Notes under the pieces: model-generated | Seen by the model: only the letters and a program-made list of their open reading frames with translations | The model's database searches: none | What the model was told of the DNA's origin: nothing | Shown here: positions 1-13,301 of the stretch, piece by piece | Layout: every line of letters starts with the position of its first letter | Position numbering within the stretch: the stretch's first letter is position 1 | Translations under genes and position numbers: made by a program | NCBI GenBank assembly: GCA_040954595.2 | Contig: CM082594.2 | Coordinates: 3,968,001 to 4,032,000, forward strand | Length of the DNA stretch: 64,000 bases | Reading direction: 5' to 3' | Source: Balanoglossus misakiensis | Lineage: Eukaryota > Hemichordata

Positions 1-738
1 AGTTTCTCCTAAATTCACCGGCATTTTGAATGCCCAATTAACCGAACTATCGCGTAAAATCGTGATCGATGCTGCTTTGCATCTGAAATACACCTGTCTA
101 TATTGGGATCAGGCATTTGCAAGAATTCTTTGAAAGCGTAAAACTATAGGCCCTAAACGTTCGCCTCGCCCAGCTATTGTATTTCCACATGTCAAGTTTA
201 TGACTGTAGTTCAGGTGTGTCGCCAGTGCCATGGGGTGCCGGTGTTCATTGTATACCCCCCTCCCCTACCACGTGCACGGTGCGCACCGGTGGCGGTCAG
301 ATTCGATTTGGGATGTGTCACGTCAGAGGCCGGGTGGATCATGTGATCACTCACTCCCGTGACGTGATCAAACGAATATAGTACATGTATTGATAGCTCG
401 GAGCCTATACACATGGCAGTGTGAAGTTCATTAAATTCTTGAGTACCCACCAGACTGCTACAAGGGCGTCGTCATGAAGAGTTACACACCCTCGATCTGT
501 TCCCTTTTTATCAAATCTATTTTTGTTCACGAGGATTTCAAAATAAGTCAAGCGTGGAACCTATTCTGTATTACTGGTCGCTTTCATGCATTTCTGACAA
601 GAAAACGCTAGCTAACTTTCGATGATGAAAAAATAAAGGGGTAGAGAACATCAAAATGTTTTCAGTTGCAGCCTAGTTCATTGTCACGTTTTTTCCCTTA
701 TTTCCCAGTACAGTCATGACAGTGTGAACAAGATTCGA

Positions 739-860
739 AGACAGACAGACAGACAAATAGTCGTTCAGTCAGCCAGTCTGTCGGGCAATAAGACAAACAG
801 ATAGTCAGTCAGCCAATCAGTCAGTCAGTCTGATAGGCAGACAGACAGACAGACAGACAG
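739..860. repeat. CAGA/CAGT-type microsatellite
   Basis: Imperfect tetranucleotide repeat. Runs of GACA alternate with CAGT-type units (AGTCAGTC), ending in a clean CAGA run at 838-860. Similar CAGA runs recur near 2588 and 3725. Confidence 0.85.
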
Positions 861-1207
861 TTCAACATATAGCAGCTGGTTCGAATTTCAAGAAGTGCGA
901 TTCAAAATGAAGCAATTTTGGATGAACTTACCACGATCTGAAACTTTCGGTGTTCGCGTCTTACGCACTAACTCACACTTCTCACGGTCACGCCTATAAT
1001 ACCGTTCTACCTGGTTCTACACACGTGCGCTTTAACCGGTTGTATGTTATATATATAGGACACAGCTCGGTGACTCACCCCATGTCCCGTGATTCAATCG
1101 CCCCTCGGTGAAATAAGACGGTCGGATTGCGTCTGCCCGTCGATTCCTTAAATGGACTATGTGAGGTCACTTTTGTTGTGTAATGTCAAAGGTGTTACCT
1201 GATTGTA

Positions 1208-1221
1208 CACGTGTATAAAAG
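1208..1221 (+). promoter_or_regulatory. Possible TATA box with adjoining E-box
   Basis: A perfect E-box CACGTG (1208-1213) runs directly into TATAAAAG (1214-1221). Another TATA-like run (TATATATATA) lies near 1048. No downstream coding exon could be identified, so promoter function is only a guess from the motif pair. Confidence 0.2.
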
Positions 1222-2587
1222 ACCGGTGGCGTAGACTCGTCCTGTAGCACACAGTGTCAGCGCAAGCATTTACTAATCTTTTTCCGCGCGAGACGTTGAC
1301 CGCAGTACAGTAATAGTAACAAGGCCGCGGTCGGATCACCGTAAAACGTTTTATTGCTTCCCTTATTCATTTGCGGTCCCAGTTCCTTGTGGTGAATAAA
1401 ATGCTCATTGATTTCTATTCCGGCAATAGCTTCCGGGGATCCACGGTGTTTGTTCAGGCAGAGTGCAATGTACGACCGAACGACGGTTCAACGTTTACCA
1501 GTCTAAGATATTTCTTTGAGACCAACTACTTTTCTGATTAAAGTAGGCCTAAGGTTAACCCCTATACGTGCGCGCATGTGTGGTTAATCTGGGGTCACAC
1601 GACATTCGAGCAAAATATTAGTTTATGTAACACGACTTCCTGGCTTATAATTGATATTTCCACGAAAAGAAAAAGAGGGGCATAAACAAAGAATTTAATA
1701 AGTTCAATCATATAATCCGCTTCGCTGATGTCCACCGGAAGTCGTGGAGGAATCCGTCGCGCCGTTTCGAGTGCGCAGTTTATCTAGGATCATCGCCATG
1801 ACAACGGATGGGTTTTAAAACGCCACCGAAAACTCGCAAATGAGAAGCGTCGGTGAAAAAGATCAACTAATGTCTAAACAGGCCGCTTGAAATGTGACGG
1901 ATACACACAGACCAATAAAGGATCTTGGTAACGTGGCGCCAATACTGCCGGCCTCAACTCATTAGCGGGGTTGTATACGTAATTGTGGCACTCTGTGCAG
2001 ATTTGAAAATAAATGCTCGCCTATTTACCGTTCAAGATCGATATTTGTGAAATCGATGACGTCATGTGCATCAGACGCCGGACGGAGATGACTTGATTCG
2101 TCACTGCCAATATAATATTGATTTGTCCCATATTAAGTCAATTTCATGTTTATCGCGAGTAAGCTTTTCATAAAAACATGTTATTTTAATCATTAGCGTA
2201 TTGTTATTATATTCAGCCAATTATTCTTGATCTTATGCGGGTCTGTAAATTTCCATGTCTTCTTATTTTGCCGACTGTCGATATCAGTAACATGTCACCC
2301 TGACATTAAGACATACCAGTTGTCCGTATAGAAAGTTTCCAAACAACTGATCGAAGTTGCAAGTTTGTATGGTCGCCCTTTGGGGTTGTGATTTGTGTCT
2401 AAAACAACCTATATGCACTAAATTTAAGGCAATTAGAACGCAGTGTGGATTAAATTATAGAAATTTAAAATATCTTAATTCTTATTGTTTCCTCTGGGCA
2501 AAATTAAGGAGGACGATCGGTCGAATCATGAAACCGGACAGAAACGAAAAAAAGACGGACAGCCTGTCAACCAGCCACTGTGAGACA

Positions 2588-2640
2588 TACAGACAGACAG
2601 ACAGACAGACAGACACAGACAAGCAGACAGACAGACAGAC
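2588..2640. repeat. CAGA microsatellite
   Basis: Near-perfect CAGA tetranucleotide array with one short interruption. It creates the artificial Thr/Asp/Arg/Gln repeats of the overlapping open frames. Confidence 0.9.
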
Positions 2641-3724
2641 ATGGCGTATCTGATAGACAGATAGACGAACATACATACAATAAAATGACGGTTAGTTTTA
2701 TCCCGAAGAAATGGACAAACTGAAAGATTGGGGAGACGTTACCACTGGTAAATCGTGACTTTTAATCAGCGGCCATCGAACTTCAATTTCGTGCTGTTCT
2801 CATCACAGTCAGAATTTAGCACGACACGTCTTTTGAAATCTCCACCTCGCCTCTCAATAGAAAAGCCACTTGATTCGATAAAGTAAACCCATTATTCCGA
2901 TTGCACAAGGGATATTTGCAGAAGTTGAAGCAGAAAATCCACTCAACAAAACCATTCATCAAGATCGTAATTAATCTTTCACCATTATTCGGAGAACCAT
3001 TTAGGGGGGGTCCAGTTTCGCGGTAATGCTGGCTTCGAGTGCACTATCGGACAATTAATACGGAGCTGTCTTAATAGCTGTTCTAAATTCAGCGCGTGGT
3101 TGTTTTTGAAGTACACGGAGGACTTATGAAGAAAACAGCGTGACTGGGACGAAAGGCAAAACATGTTCTCCTATAGAGATGTTCAAGGAGGCAGATTACA
3201 TATCGACGACTACCGCTTTTGTCGACGATGGTCCTATTTGAATTCGGCAGTCTTCTCAATGAATGTTTCCATTACCTGGTACAAGGGGGTGGAGGCTGGT
3301 AAGACGATGGCGTAGAATCAAACGTCACGCCAATTCTCCATTTTAAAGGCGCAAATGCACGAAAATTAAAGACAGAGGTGTAATTTGTAAGGAGGATAAG
3401 AGTACGATTTACTTAAGTTGATCAAACTGCAAAATGTTGAATGATTGTCACGTGAGACCAACAGGCATGCGTTGTAAGGTCGTGTTTTTTGTCGCCATAG
3501 ACTAATAGCAGTCTATGAGAGAACGCTCTACACATTATTTGCGTCCTCTGAGACGCTTAATATGTTGCCATAGCGACGTTTTGCCGGACTTTGGCGATGC
3601 AATATTGAAACATGCTTGTTTGATGGTGTGGGAATTTCTTACGTTTCCGGGGGGAGGGGGAGACAACACTGGTAACCGAACCTTGCACGGACGGTCGGGC
3701 GGACGTACAAACGTGTCGAAAGAC

Positions 3725-3759
<35 letters not shown>
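3725..3759. repeat. CAGA microsatellite
   Basis: Clean CAGA tetranucleotide run, the same unit as at 739 and 2588. No gene context. Confidence 0.9.
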
Positions 3760-3761
<2 letters not shown>

Positions 3762-6700
3762 GAGACAGGCAGGGTCACTGAATTCTACTTCAGCCAGACA
3801 TCGCGCAAGAGCAAAACACACAGAAACAAAACCACGGAGACGTCTCAACAAACACACAAACAAACTAACAATCACCATCCCTCAACGTGAAGTGTTACAA
3901 CCCGCTAAATGTCACGGACGTACTTAGAACTTGGCAACCATTATGATTTCTGTTGACCGGTGATTTCCAACAGATACAAGCCCTCCACCTCCTCTCAACG
4001 GTTGCTCATACATCAGACAAGTTTACAAGGTCGTTATAATCGAAGATACCGGTGTATCAAGTTGCCATGACAACATTTTGCTTTACTTTCAACGAGTGTA
4101 CTTGTATGTGTTTTCTTTATCAAGTTTATCCGTTCGGTTTTGATGAAGGAGGTGCGCCTTTAAACGTTTATAATTTACAGCTCACTCGGTCTCTCGTATT
4201 ACTAACATGCCGTAGCGGAAGGGATATTGAGTTTGTGGGCATATTTAGGCGGTCGTTCCTAGGATCCGAATGCGGGACAAAAAGGTAGTCCCGGACACTA
4301 TACGTGCATCCCCGCAGCCCCGTAGCCATAGCGTCGTTCGAACATTGGTTCTCCCGACAAAAGATCCCTTGCTTTACTACAGCCGAGCTGTGTTGAGTTC
4401 AAACATCCAGAAAATAACCTAAAGTTAAATAGCGCAACTATGGCAACGGCGACGCAGTGTTTTATGACGTTGCAAACGGTACAAGGATTCGTTTCTACCG
4501 ACGAAATATTCGCACCAAATAAACAAGAATTAACTCCCGGCTCTATATTCGAACCTAACACTTCTACCTAAAAATACACTCGTACATTGTGGTCGACGAT
4601 TTAATTAGAACATCGCCAATACACCACCTCTATGGACATTGTCCGTGAGATATTTATAACTCCTTTTTGTACAGAGAGAAGAAAAAGGCCGACGAGTTCG
4701 TACAATAAGGCGCCAGTCGATTATTGTCGAACGAGTTATTGAAGCATTTGACTGTAAAAGTCCAGAGTTGAAAGATCGCAGTAACACCGTTATCGATTTC
4801 CTGTACTCGGTTGGTAAAGGCGAGGTTTCAAAATGTGAACATCGATTTTTTTCCCGAATCATAGATTTTTGGGAACGATAATGCGATGTTTTCAAAACGC
4901 ATTCGTGTAAAGGGCGCCCATGAATATTTTCACTGGTACTTTTGTCCCGACCGAGGATCAAAGAGAACTTCTCCGACATTTTTTTCGTGATAGCGAAGTA
5001 TTAAAAAAGACGTTGGCATCGATGCTTGCCCAGTGCGAAAAGACGGAGCCATTACATGCTTTTGTGACTGTAGTTTTGAAGACCACGATCAAGATGATAG
5101 TCTGATGATGATAATGATGAGGAGGAGGAGGAGGAGTTAGAAGATAAAATCGCATTCGTGTCCCTTCGTCAACTTTTTGACTGAAGATGATTCAGTCAAC
5201 GCAATTTACCAAGTATCAATCAAATGTCAATCCACGAATTTATTTTATCAAATGTTAATTTTCACCTTTCCGAACAACGAAGACAGAACAGACGAAGCAT
5301 AATTGCAACTTTGACGTACTAGGATAGACTTCACACTCATCTCATACACTTGATAGAAGGTTGACAAAGGGACGTTGTCCAGGCAAGGTCAGATGCTGTT
5401 GCATTATGGGATACCCCCTTCTGTCAATCGATAACCTTTGGTGCGCATTACCACCTGTAACTCTGAAAGTGTCCATTTTGAGCTTCGTTTCACGGCGCCT
5501 TTGACTGATTTCCCCTCGAACCCGGGCACATCCATCAAACACTGAACCACCCGCGTAAATATTACCGTCGACACTAACCGCAATCACAAAAAAATGTGAA
5601 AAGTTGAACAAATTCATGGCGTTCGTGATATTTTATCAAGAGTGACGTATTTCACTCACGGTGCGACCTGTTTTTTCTCAAACTTCTGAACCTGACTTTA
5701 TTCACGCGTAATTTATCGCTTGTAATAATAATAATATTAACAATAACTATAATTTATCTTCATTCGTGGAAAGGACACCGGGACAACCGGTCAATTTTTA
5801 ATACTGTACATTGTGTTGATCAATCAAGGGGGTTGTACATGTATTCCGTTAACGGCCCAACTGTATCACTACCGATAACCCTGTTCTTAATTCGCTTAAC
5901 ACTTGAATGTATAAAAAGCGACGTGAGAAATATTTTTCTATCTTTGTATAGAGCCAGACTGGGTACGACTATCCACCAGCGCTCATGTACATTTGTACTC
6001 GGTGGCAAGCGCCAACGGTGTCGCATTGGCCTTCAAATCAGTCAAGTCCTCGAGAGGTTGACAATCAATTTATCAGTGACATAGTGATTAAACAGAGGGA
6101 ATATAAATTGATTGATAATGGCGGGGAGAAACGATAACCCAAATAGCGCAATGCGATGTTGCTAGGTCGCACTGGGGAACTTGGCAATGTTAGGCGGCGT
6201 TGTCAAGGTAACCCTTTTTCCGATAACATGGAAAATTGATAGGGGCTGATAGGATAGTATGACACGGCAGACGATGCGATCAATGCAACTGAAATCGATG
6301 ACGGTTTAACAGCAGCGTGGCCGTTGTATGACCCCTCCCCCCCTCCCCCTCAGGATGGTACTTCATTTTATTCCCGCAATAACACTTCGGATTTAATCTT
6401 TGCTGTAATGTGACCTAAATTATGACCCAGTTTTGTGGCCGGTGTCTCAGAAGCAAAGTTTTCCAAATTTACATGTCGCGATGACGCACTTCGGAGGATC
6501 GGGTCGCGCTGAGACGTGACACAAAAAGCCACTGCCTTTGACCTCATCTTTTCAACGTCATGGACGAAGCTGTCCTTGAATACTCAAAACCTCAACAGCC
6601 ACGACCGGGCCGTGTCGAGGTGACACAGAAAAGAAACGGCTCACACACACACACACAATCAGTGCTCGACGCGGGCTTCTAAATTTAGCCACGGCAACGT

Positions 6701-8398
6701 TACATTCGGTGGTTGCTCCGAATGCAGGAGTATTGTTCGAGCGCGCGAAGGACCATAAACTATCAGACGGTACTCCACCGTTCCCCAGATGACGTGACGG
6801 TGATGATGGCGTCATCATTGCGAACCTTCGTTCGGACTCCTGATCTACTTCCCTTTCTCTAGAACTTAAACTACTCGTTCCTCATCCGAAGCCTCTATGA
6901 AAGTCGGTATCGGTAGGCAAAAAGTTAAAACAAGAGTCACAATTCCTTAAAAAGTGACAGTGGTGGTCAAAACTAAAACATGGACCTTTTAGAGCACGTC
7001 CATAGTCATGGTAAACGGGACACTGCCTTTTTCACGGACACTCCCAAGAATTCTTTGACCACCTTCGGTCATAGAAATAATCCCCAACTTCCTCTTTTTT
7101 CAATATAAGGATATCATTAACTTCAACATTGTTTGATGTAATGCATTTAATCTTCCCCATACACTTCACCACTGTGATTACAAAGGCACGCACAGCTAGA
7201 GTAAGTGCTTCTGGGCAGTGGAAAGACAGCCAAAAGTTACAGCTACTGCAGCCTCAAATGTTTCTGATGACGCGCATTATGGGCTTTGGAATTACAGCCG
7301 CACTATCCCGACAAACATGTAAAGTTAATTTATCACATTCGGCGTTATTGCCACATTCGGCGCCGCTTTTAAGTGTCAACTCTGTTGGCTGGTTTAATCT
7401 AAACTCCATTTTATTCCATTACTTTTTAATCTCACCTTCCCAAATCAAAAGTTTGACCCGTGAAAATTTAATAAATCAAACCGCGGTGCTGAGTGCAAAA
7501 TCGAAAGAAACAACACGGGAGAGAAGTAAACCAAGCACAATAAGTGAAATAGTTTGGTACTATGGCGGACGGCAGTGCAAGAAAACACTATCCAAAATTG
7601 TCTTTTTCCTGATATTTTCACAAAACGTAGCGAGAAACCGTGGTTGCGAGACCTGCAGCTTTACTCACGCCAGTTCTAAACATACACCGGAGCATTTTTT
7701 TTTAATCCAACCGATAAAAGTGATCGATGTACATGTATATCCATGACCTCACACGGCTAAAGGACGTAGCTTCAAACAAGTCATTAAAGTAATTTTGAAC
7801 ATTTTGGCATTAATTGTACGCATGTTAATTGACACATAAAATGATGTATATACATGGTAGTTGACACATAAAATAAACAATGAAAACACGAAAACAAAAC
7901 ATTTGCTTTACTTATCCCTAATAGTACTCACTTTGTAATTTTGTCAAATGCTGGAGTAATGTTGGTCATATCAGTGCTTTCGAGCGATACTGGTTTCAGC
8001 TTATTAGTCAAATGACTTAAATACTTTTTCGCGAAGCTAGTCTTTTATTGTCGGTTTCGAAACGCACCCAAATATTAACCTGCTGTGCAGAACAGAAAGG
8101 CTGAGGGACTTTCCAGCTGCACTGCGCCAGTTAAAATTGCGAAACAAGATTGAGTGTCATGTGACTATTGTTTACATCACGTGCCAGGTAAAAACAAGGA
8201 CATGCCATCGTTCACCAGCGTCAAGTGACCCTTGGCCTTGCATAGGAAAATATGCCGATTGCGACAGTCAAATTCACAGCGAGAATCAATAGAAACGCAT
8301 ATAGTGAACACATTTGAATCAACAGGTTTAAAGAATGCAGCCAAGTTCGCCTGTTTGTTTGCTTGTCTGTCTGTCCGTCTATCTGACTGCCTATGTTT

Positions 8399-8428
8399 GC
8401 CTGCCTGCCTGCCTGCCTGCCTGCCTGC
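8399..8428. repeat. GCCT microsatellite
   Basis: About seven GCCT units directly abutting the long ATGT array. The order CTGT-like, GCCT, ATGT suggests successive point changes of one expanding tetranucleotide tract. Confidence 0.9.
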
Positions 8429-8704
8429 ATGTATGTATGTATGTATGTATGTATGTATGTATGTATGTATGTATGTATGTATGTATGTATGTATGTATGT
8501 ATGTATGTATGTATGTATGTATGTATGTATGTATGTATGTATGTATGTATGTATGTATGTATGTATGTATGTATGTATGTATGTATGTATGTATGTATGT
8601 ATGTATGTATGTATGTATGTATGTATGTATGTATGTATGTATGTATGTATGTATGTATGTATGTATGTATGTATGTATGTATGTATGTATGTATGTATGT
8701 ATGT
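8429..8704. repeat. Uninterrupted ATGT microsatellite, 69 units
   Basis: A perfect ATGT tetranucleotide array of 276 bp with no visible interruption. All six-frame open frames across it (Cys-Met-Tyr-Val on one strand, His-Thr-Tyr-Ile on the other) are artefacts, because a 12-nt period without stops stays open in every frame. Its purity implies recent expansion, and the length could be an assembly estimate. Confidence 0.97.
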
Positions 8705-9551
8705 CTCTGTCTCCCTGTGTCTTGTCATTTGTTATTTCTTCACAAACGCAGCTAGCTACCGAAACATCACATGAAATATTTCCTGCCATTTTGGGGCCGC
8801 ATAATAAACTATTTTCTAGTTCTGGTCTGACTACTACAATTGATATCGATTATGATCGATATGTGGTGTGAATACGTTTGATTCATGTGTAGGAAATAGC
8901 AGAGATCATACCTGACGACAGATTATTTTGTCGACAAAATGTCCCAAAGACTTCACAAGTTCACGGCGGCGCATGTTCATATATAGCTAGTGTGACGACT
9001 CAAAACATTGTGTTTTGAAATATTGCCAAAACAGTGATTAAAGAACGCGCGCAGTCTTGGCTGAGCGCCAAGTCAAATTCTTTGACCGGCTTTGATAACA
9101 AATGGGGACGACAAACGCTTTGTTGTTTTGTTGATGTATCGTCTGAAGTTTCTTGAACGGAATCGATGAGAGAAAGGGAATTTCCCGATCAAGTGAAAAT
9201 AAAACTTCCTAGGCGCGTCCGGGCTGAATAAAAATGTCCAATATTTTCTCAGGACAAGATAACAACGCAAGCATGCGTCGAAGTTACCGATGGACCTTCG
9301 GCATTGTTATATCAGTACATGAAGATCATCGCCACGCCCAAATGGGAACGGAAAACTCTAGCGCCATCTACGGTAAAAAAAAATATGAAAACGCAATCGA
9401 GTCGGCTTCTGGATCTTTCGACGTACCATTCTAGTTGTGGCATATACGAAGGTGACAAACTTAAGGCAAAAAGCGCTAATTCTGACTAATTAGGATGGTT
9501 CAATATCGAGTTGAATTTAAGTATGCACAGTATATTGCGAGAGATGAGGTT

Positions 9552-9627
<76 letters not shown>

Positions 9628-12600
9628 GCATGCATGGAAAAAGAAACAGTGGTCTCATTACTACAATAATCGTAAAACGTCCCCCTCCCCCATTTCCAAA
9701 CCCCCTTATACATCATCGATGGTTTACAGTGTGTACGAGAATACGATAGCGCGTTTCTCACGCTCGGACAGCGGTTGCCCTTGGCAACTCTGCTACAGTA
9801 ATTTGAAGGGACAAGGGGTCTGAAAGTTCATCCAAAGTTCGAACAAATCACCGCTGAAACGCGAACTAATCTTAACAAATGACATCATATCCCAGCTACA
9901 TAATTCGCCCCACAAGACTTTAGGCCTGTTATGGTTACGAGCGAATGCCTGTTCGGGATAAGTATACGGCCGGGTCGGTTTCGTATTTTCTGGTGTTTAC
10001 CGAATTCCGAGTCGGCCGTACGCGTGTTAAGAGATGCTATTCGTCGCTTCCGATGAAACACAACGCTTCGAGCAAAATGACAAGGCCACCGGAGATCAAT
10101 ATTTTGCACTGCGCTGACGCCGTGACAAAGGAATCCGTCCGGTTTTGAATTGCGTTTATTTTATGTCGGTGAATAAAAGTCACGCTTGACTTGTCAGTAA
10201 TACATCATCGGCGATTGTTGTGGGCTCGGGTCAAATTTCGTCCTCTTTATTTCGCTTTAAAAATAGCCATGCTATTGTTTTTAGAAGTGTCGACGATATA
10301 CTTACCTTTGCCGGTGTTGGGAACTTTATAAGGGAACGGTATCTCGTGACTATGTATAATGTAACGGGGATGTGGGGTGCGTGGGAAAGTCCACGGAACA
10401 TTTCAACTCAATATTGTAATTTCTTCCTCCTGACAAATATCGATCGGAGAAAATGTGGCACAATGAGAATTGGCCGTGATAATGAACTTACCATGTTGAT
10501 GTGAATAGTGAAAGCTCTCTCTCTCTTGGCATTTCGCGACGCAAGAGGGGAGATGGTATATCGGTTGGGCGTCCTTGTTGCAGAACGCCGTTCTTCTCGT
10601 TTACTTCTACCGCAGGTGAGTCGGGTCTGGTCGCGGGGCCTGCGCTTCGCTTCGGTCCGGTGTTTCACCTGCAGAGTGTGCCGCTGTTACTACACGAGTA
10701 CGAGGGCTTCCGACTCAAAACACCTCGAATTAATTGAAGAATTTCTTTTGGAATCACTTCACGAACACACTTGTGTACAGCCAAGCCGGGTGCGAATTTG
10801 AAGTCTTCATGCGGACGGCCGTCAAATCTGAACCAAGACTGCCACTGGCAACTGGCCAAAACAGCGTTCGTGTCACGTGCCGCGGTATTTCTTACCTGGC
10901 CGACTACACCAGGTCAACCGACGCTGGCTGCCGCGGCGTATATACCAAAAAACCTCACAAACACTGCACAAGATTGATATCGACTGCACGGAGCCAGCAA
11001 CGACAAAGGGGAACGAGCTCCCATAAAGTTTTTTAATAAACCTTTGCCGCATGTTGCCTATTGTGTGAGTTTGTGGGTTGTTTTCTGCTGCCGTAGAAAA
11101 TAGAGTTATTTGTCGGGTCTAACGAGCTACGACAAGCAACCACCCGTGGACGAACTGTGCGGATCGTAAAACCGGGTCTGAATTAGAAATACCCCCAAGG
11201 CGTGGCGCGTTGATTCGTGTCTGCAAATACTTGTGATGGCTTATGGGGATATTTGTGTACTAACATTTAGCTTTCAAATGGCGCTTTAGTCCGAGATCAA
11301 CAAAAGAAGTGTACTTTTATTTAGTTCGGGAGTTCATCAAGTTTGATGAAGTCACATCGGGGATCTCATGCGACTTGCCGGGCCCGGTAATTCCCTCCCC
11401 GGCCCATCCATCCACCTCGAAGGTAATAAATGTATGTTCCGTTCCAGCGCTATAAACCCTGGCCGGGGAATCGCCCGAGCAACTGGTTGACTGAGATGAC
11501 TTGGGACGTATCATACAGCCTTTCCAACCGCCCAAGATATTACTAATTATTAGTTTCAAATTGAGCACATCCACTTTTTGTTCGGGATTCAAAATGAGCC
11601 GGACTTTGGGAAATTTTAAGAGAAATGTCACAGCTTATCGACTCATTCAGCGAGCGATATAATGGAACGTATATCCTTAAACTGAGACTACAGAAAAAAA
11701 ATACTTGGGAATTTTTACCTCAACATTTAAGTATAATGACGTAGTGCTTTGTTTATACAGTGAAACCTATCTAAACTAATTAAACTATGCCCAATCCAGA
11801 TGCCCAAGTAATCGCTACCATGTAGACATATACCTTAGAATCTATCCTGCCTTTGTATGGGATGTGTTAACAATGCCAGATAATGTCATGATTGATTGCA
11901 AAAGGCTCCCTTAAAATTTCTGTTTTGTTATTGTTATTCAGAGAGGAACCCTGCGAGATTCTGTGGAAACACTATTGCGTCGTGTTCTCAGCTGCATTGA
12001 ATTTTTCGCGAGGGTTCCTGATCCTTGGCATTTGTCCATCTATTCAGATAAAGGGCCGAATGGGGGCAATATTTGGCTTGGAAATCAAACGAAAGGCTGT
12101 TGACAGGTTAAAGAACTTTCCCCACTGTTTGGAGAAATGGGATAGGTCAGTTTTCAATCGCGAGGCTGTTTGGATTTACGACACCAGAGGGCGCCATTTA
12201 GCAGCCTCGAGTTGTACGACCCATAGGCATTTCAGCCTCATTACGTGAAAAAAAGATAACGCGACTATCTACATGTTATTCAAGCCTAGTATGTTCATGC
12301 GAACTAAAGACTTGAGCCAGGCTCTGCTCAAGAATTGTCTTTCGGTACTATAGTTCTCCTATGTAATGTAGGCAACAAGTGATCATGTATACAAATGTTC
12401 AAATCATACACAAAACACACAATAATCTCACGAAAGGTTTTGTTCTTTACTTCAAAGGTGCACAATGAAATATGCCACTACTGCACAAACACACTACCAT
12501 AAAAAAGACTGACAGCAACTTATCTTGTCAGATTAAAAAAACTGCTAAATTTAAAATGACAATATGGGCATACAAGAGACCAGCGGTTGAAAAGTCGGCA

Positions 12601-13108
12601 AAATTTGTCAATTTAGAAACACTCAGAAACAGTGATCAAACTGCTGATTTTTAACAATTTGGTTGAAATTGTATATTCGCATAACAAGAGAAATTTAACA
12701 TTATTCAGGGGAGGGTTCCCTCCATTATTCAAAGCTAGGATGAAAGCAGAGATAAAAGTCAAGGCAGTGTCCTGTTTCTAAAGGTGAAGAAATTTTTTTG
12801 GGAATGCTTTGCATTTAGTTCTACATGTCAAGGCTGAAGCGCATCACAAAAACAAGAAATGTTGGTCATTTGGAAAAAGTTGATCAACTTTTAACACCAA
12901 GAGAACTCACACGCGAACATGAACTGTGGATTTACAAATAAGAGCGGCAAATAGAAATGTGGGCAGTATCATTACTCCAGTGGGCACAGTTCCAACACAA
13001 TTGCATTTCAATGCAGTGAATTATCAATTATGGGGAGTATCAGGTAATCACTGTTTACTACGTCTGTGGTGATTTTGGATAAAATCAAAATATTCCCAAC
13101 AAAGCAAA
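8705..13108. other. No supported gene; CpG-rich, then AT-rich after about 11.7 kb
   Basis: No exon with a recognisable domain or convincing splice context was found. Frames of about 100 codons near 10501-11036 and 11892-12248 have no family resemblance. CpG is frequent up to about 11.2 kb and then falls. The last part may contain the 3' end of the SAFB-like transcription unit, which reads leftward. Confidence 0.45.
9553..9627. repeat. CT dinucleotide microsatellite
   Basis: About 75 bp of CT repeats with a single T interruption near 9605. The Ser-Leu and Glu-Arg frames across it are artefacts. Confidence 0.95.
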
Positions 13109-13114
13109 TTTATT
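13109..13114 (-). terminator. Candidate polyadenylation signal
   Basis: AATAAA on the minus strand, about 190 nt beyond the stop of the open exon at 13302-13841. I saw no canonical AATAAA between that exon and the SAFB-like stop at 13948, so this may be the 3' end signal for the whole SAFB-like transcription unit. Confidence 0.35.
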
Positions 13115-13301
13115 CCATGTTCTTGCGATTCAGTGTTTTTCCCCCGCAACGAATCATCTGAAGGTCCACATGAGCTGTTGTGTATATTCATTACTGAAAT
13201 TAATGTAAATGTAATAGGAACGTTGCACCTCTGGTTGATTTGGTTCTGTACAATTGTAAAACTTCAAGCAGGTATTTAAAATGTCAATTGAGAGAAGTCC
13301 A

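Larger units (their letters stand above)
1..8398. other. Gene-free, CpG-rich stretch
   Basis: I found no coding exon that I can support in this stretch. Open frames are short, none shows a recognisable domain, and none can be chained through convincing splice sites. CpG dinucleotides are visibly frequent compared with most of the sequence to the right. The stretch holds several CAGA/CAGT microsatellites and a possible TATA promoter near 1214. It may be intergenic regulatory DNA or lie between distant exons of a gene outside the window. Confidence 0.5.

Noticed and set aside
7129-7746. 205-codon open frame on the plus strand
   Set aside because: No domain, mixed composition typical of chance translation, and no splice partners found.
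8177-8871. Long open frames with Cys-Met-Tyr-Val and His-Thr-Tyr-Ile repeats on both strands
   Set aside because: They are translations of the ATGT microsatellite, which is stop-free in all frames; flanks show no coding character.
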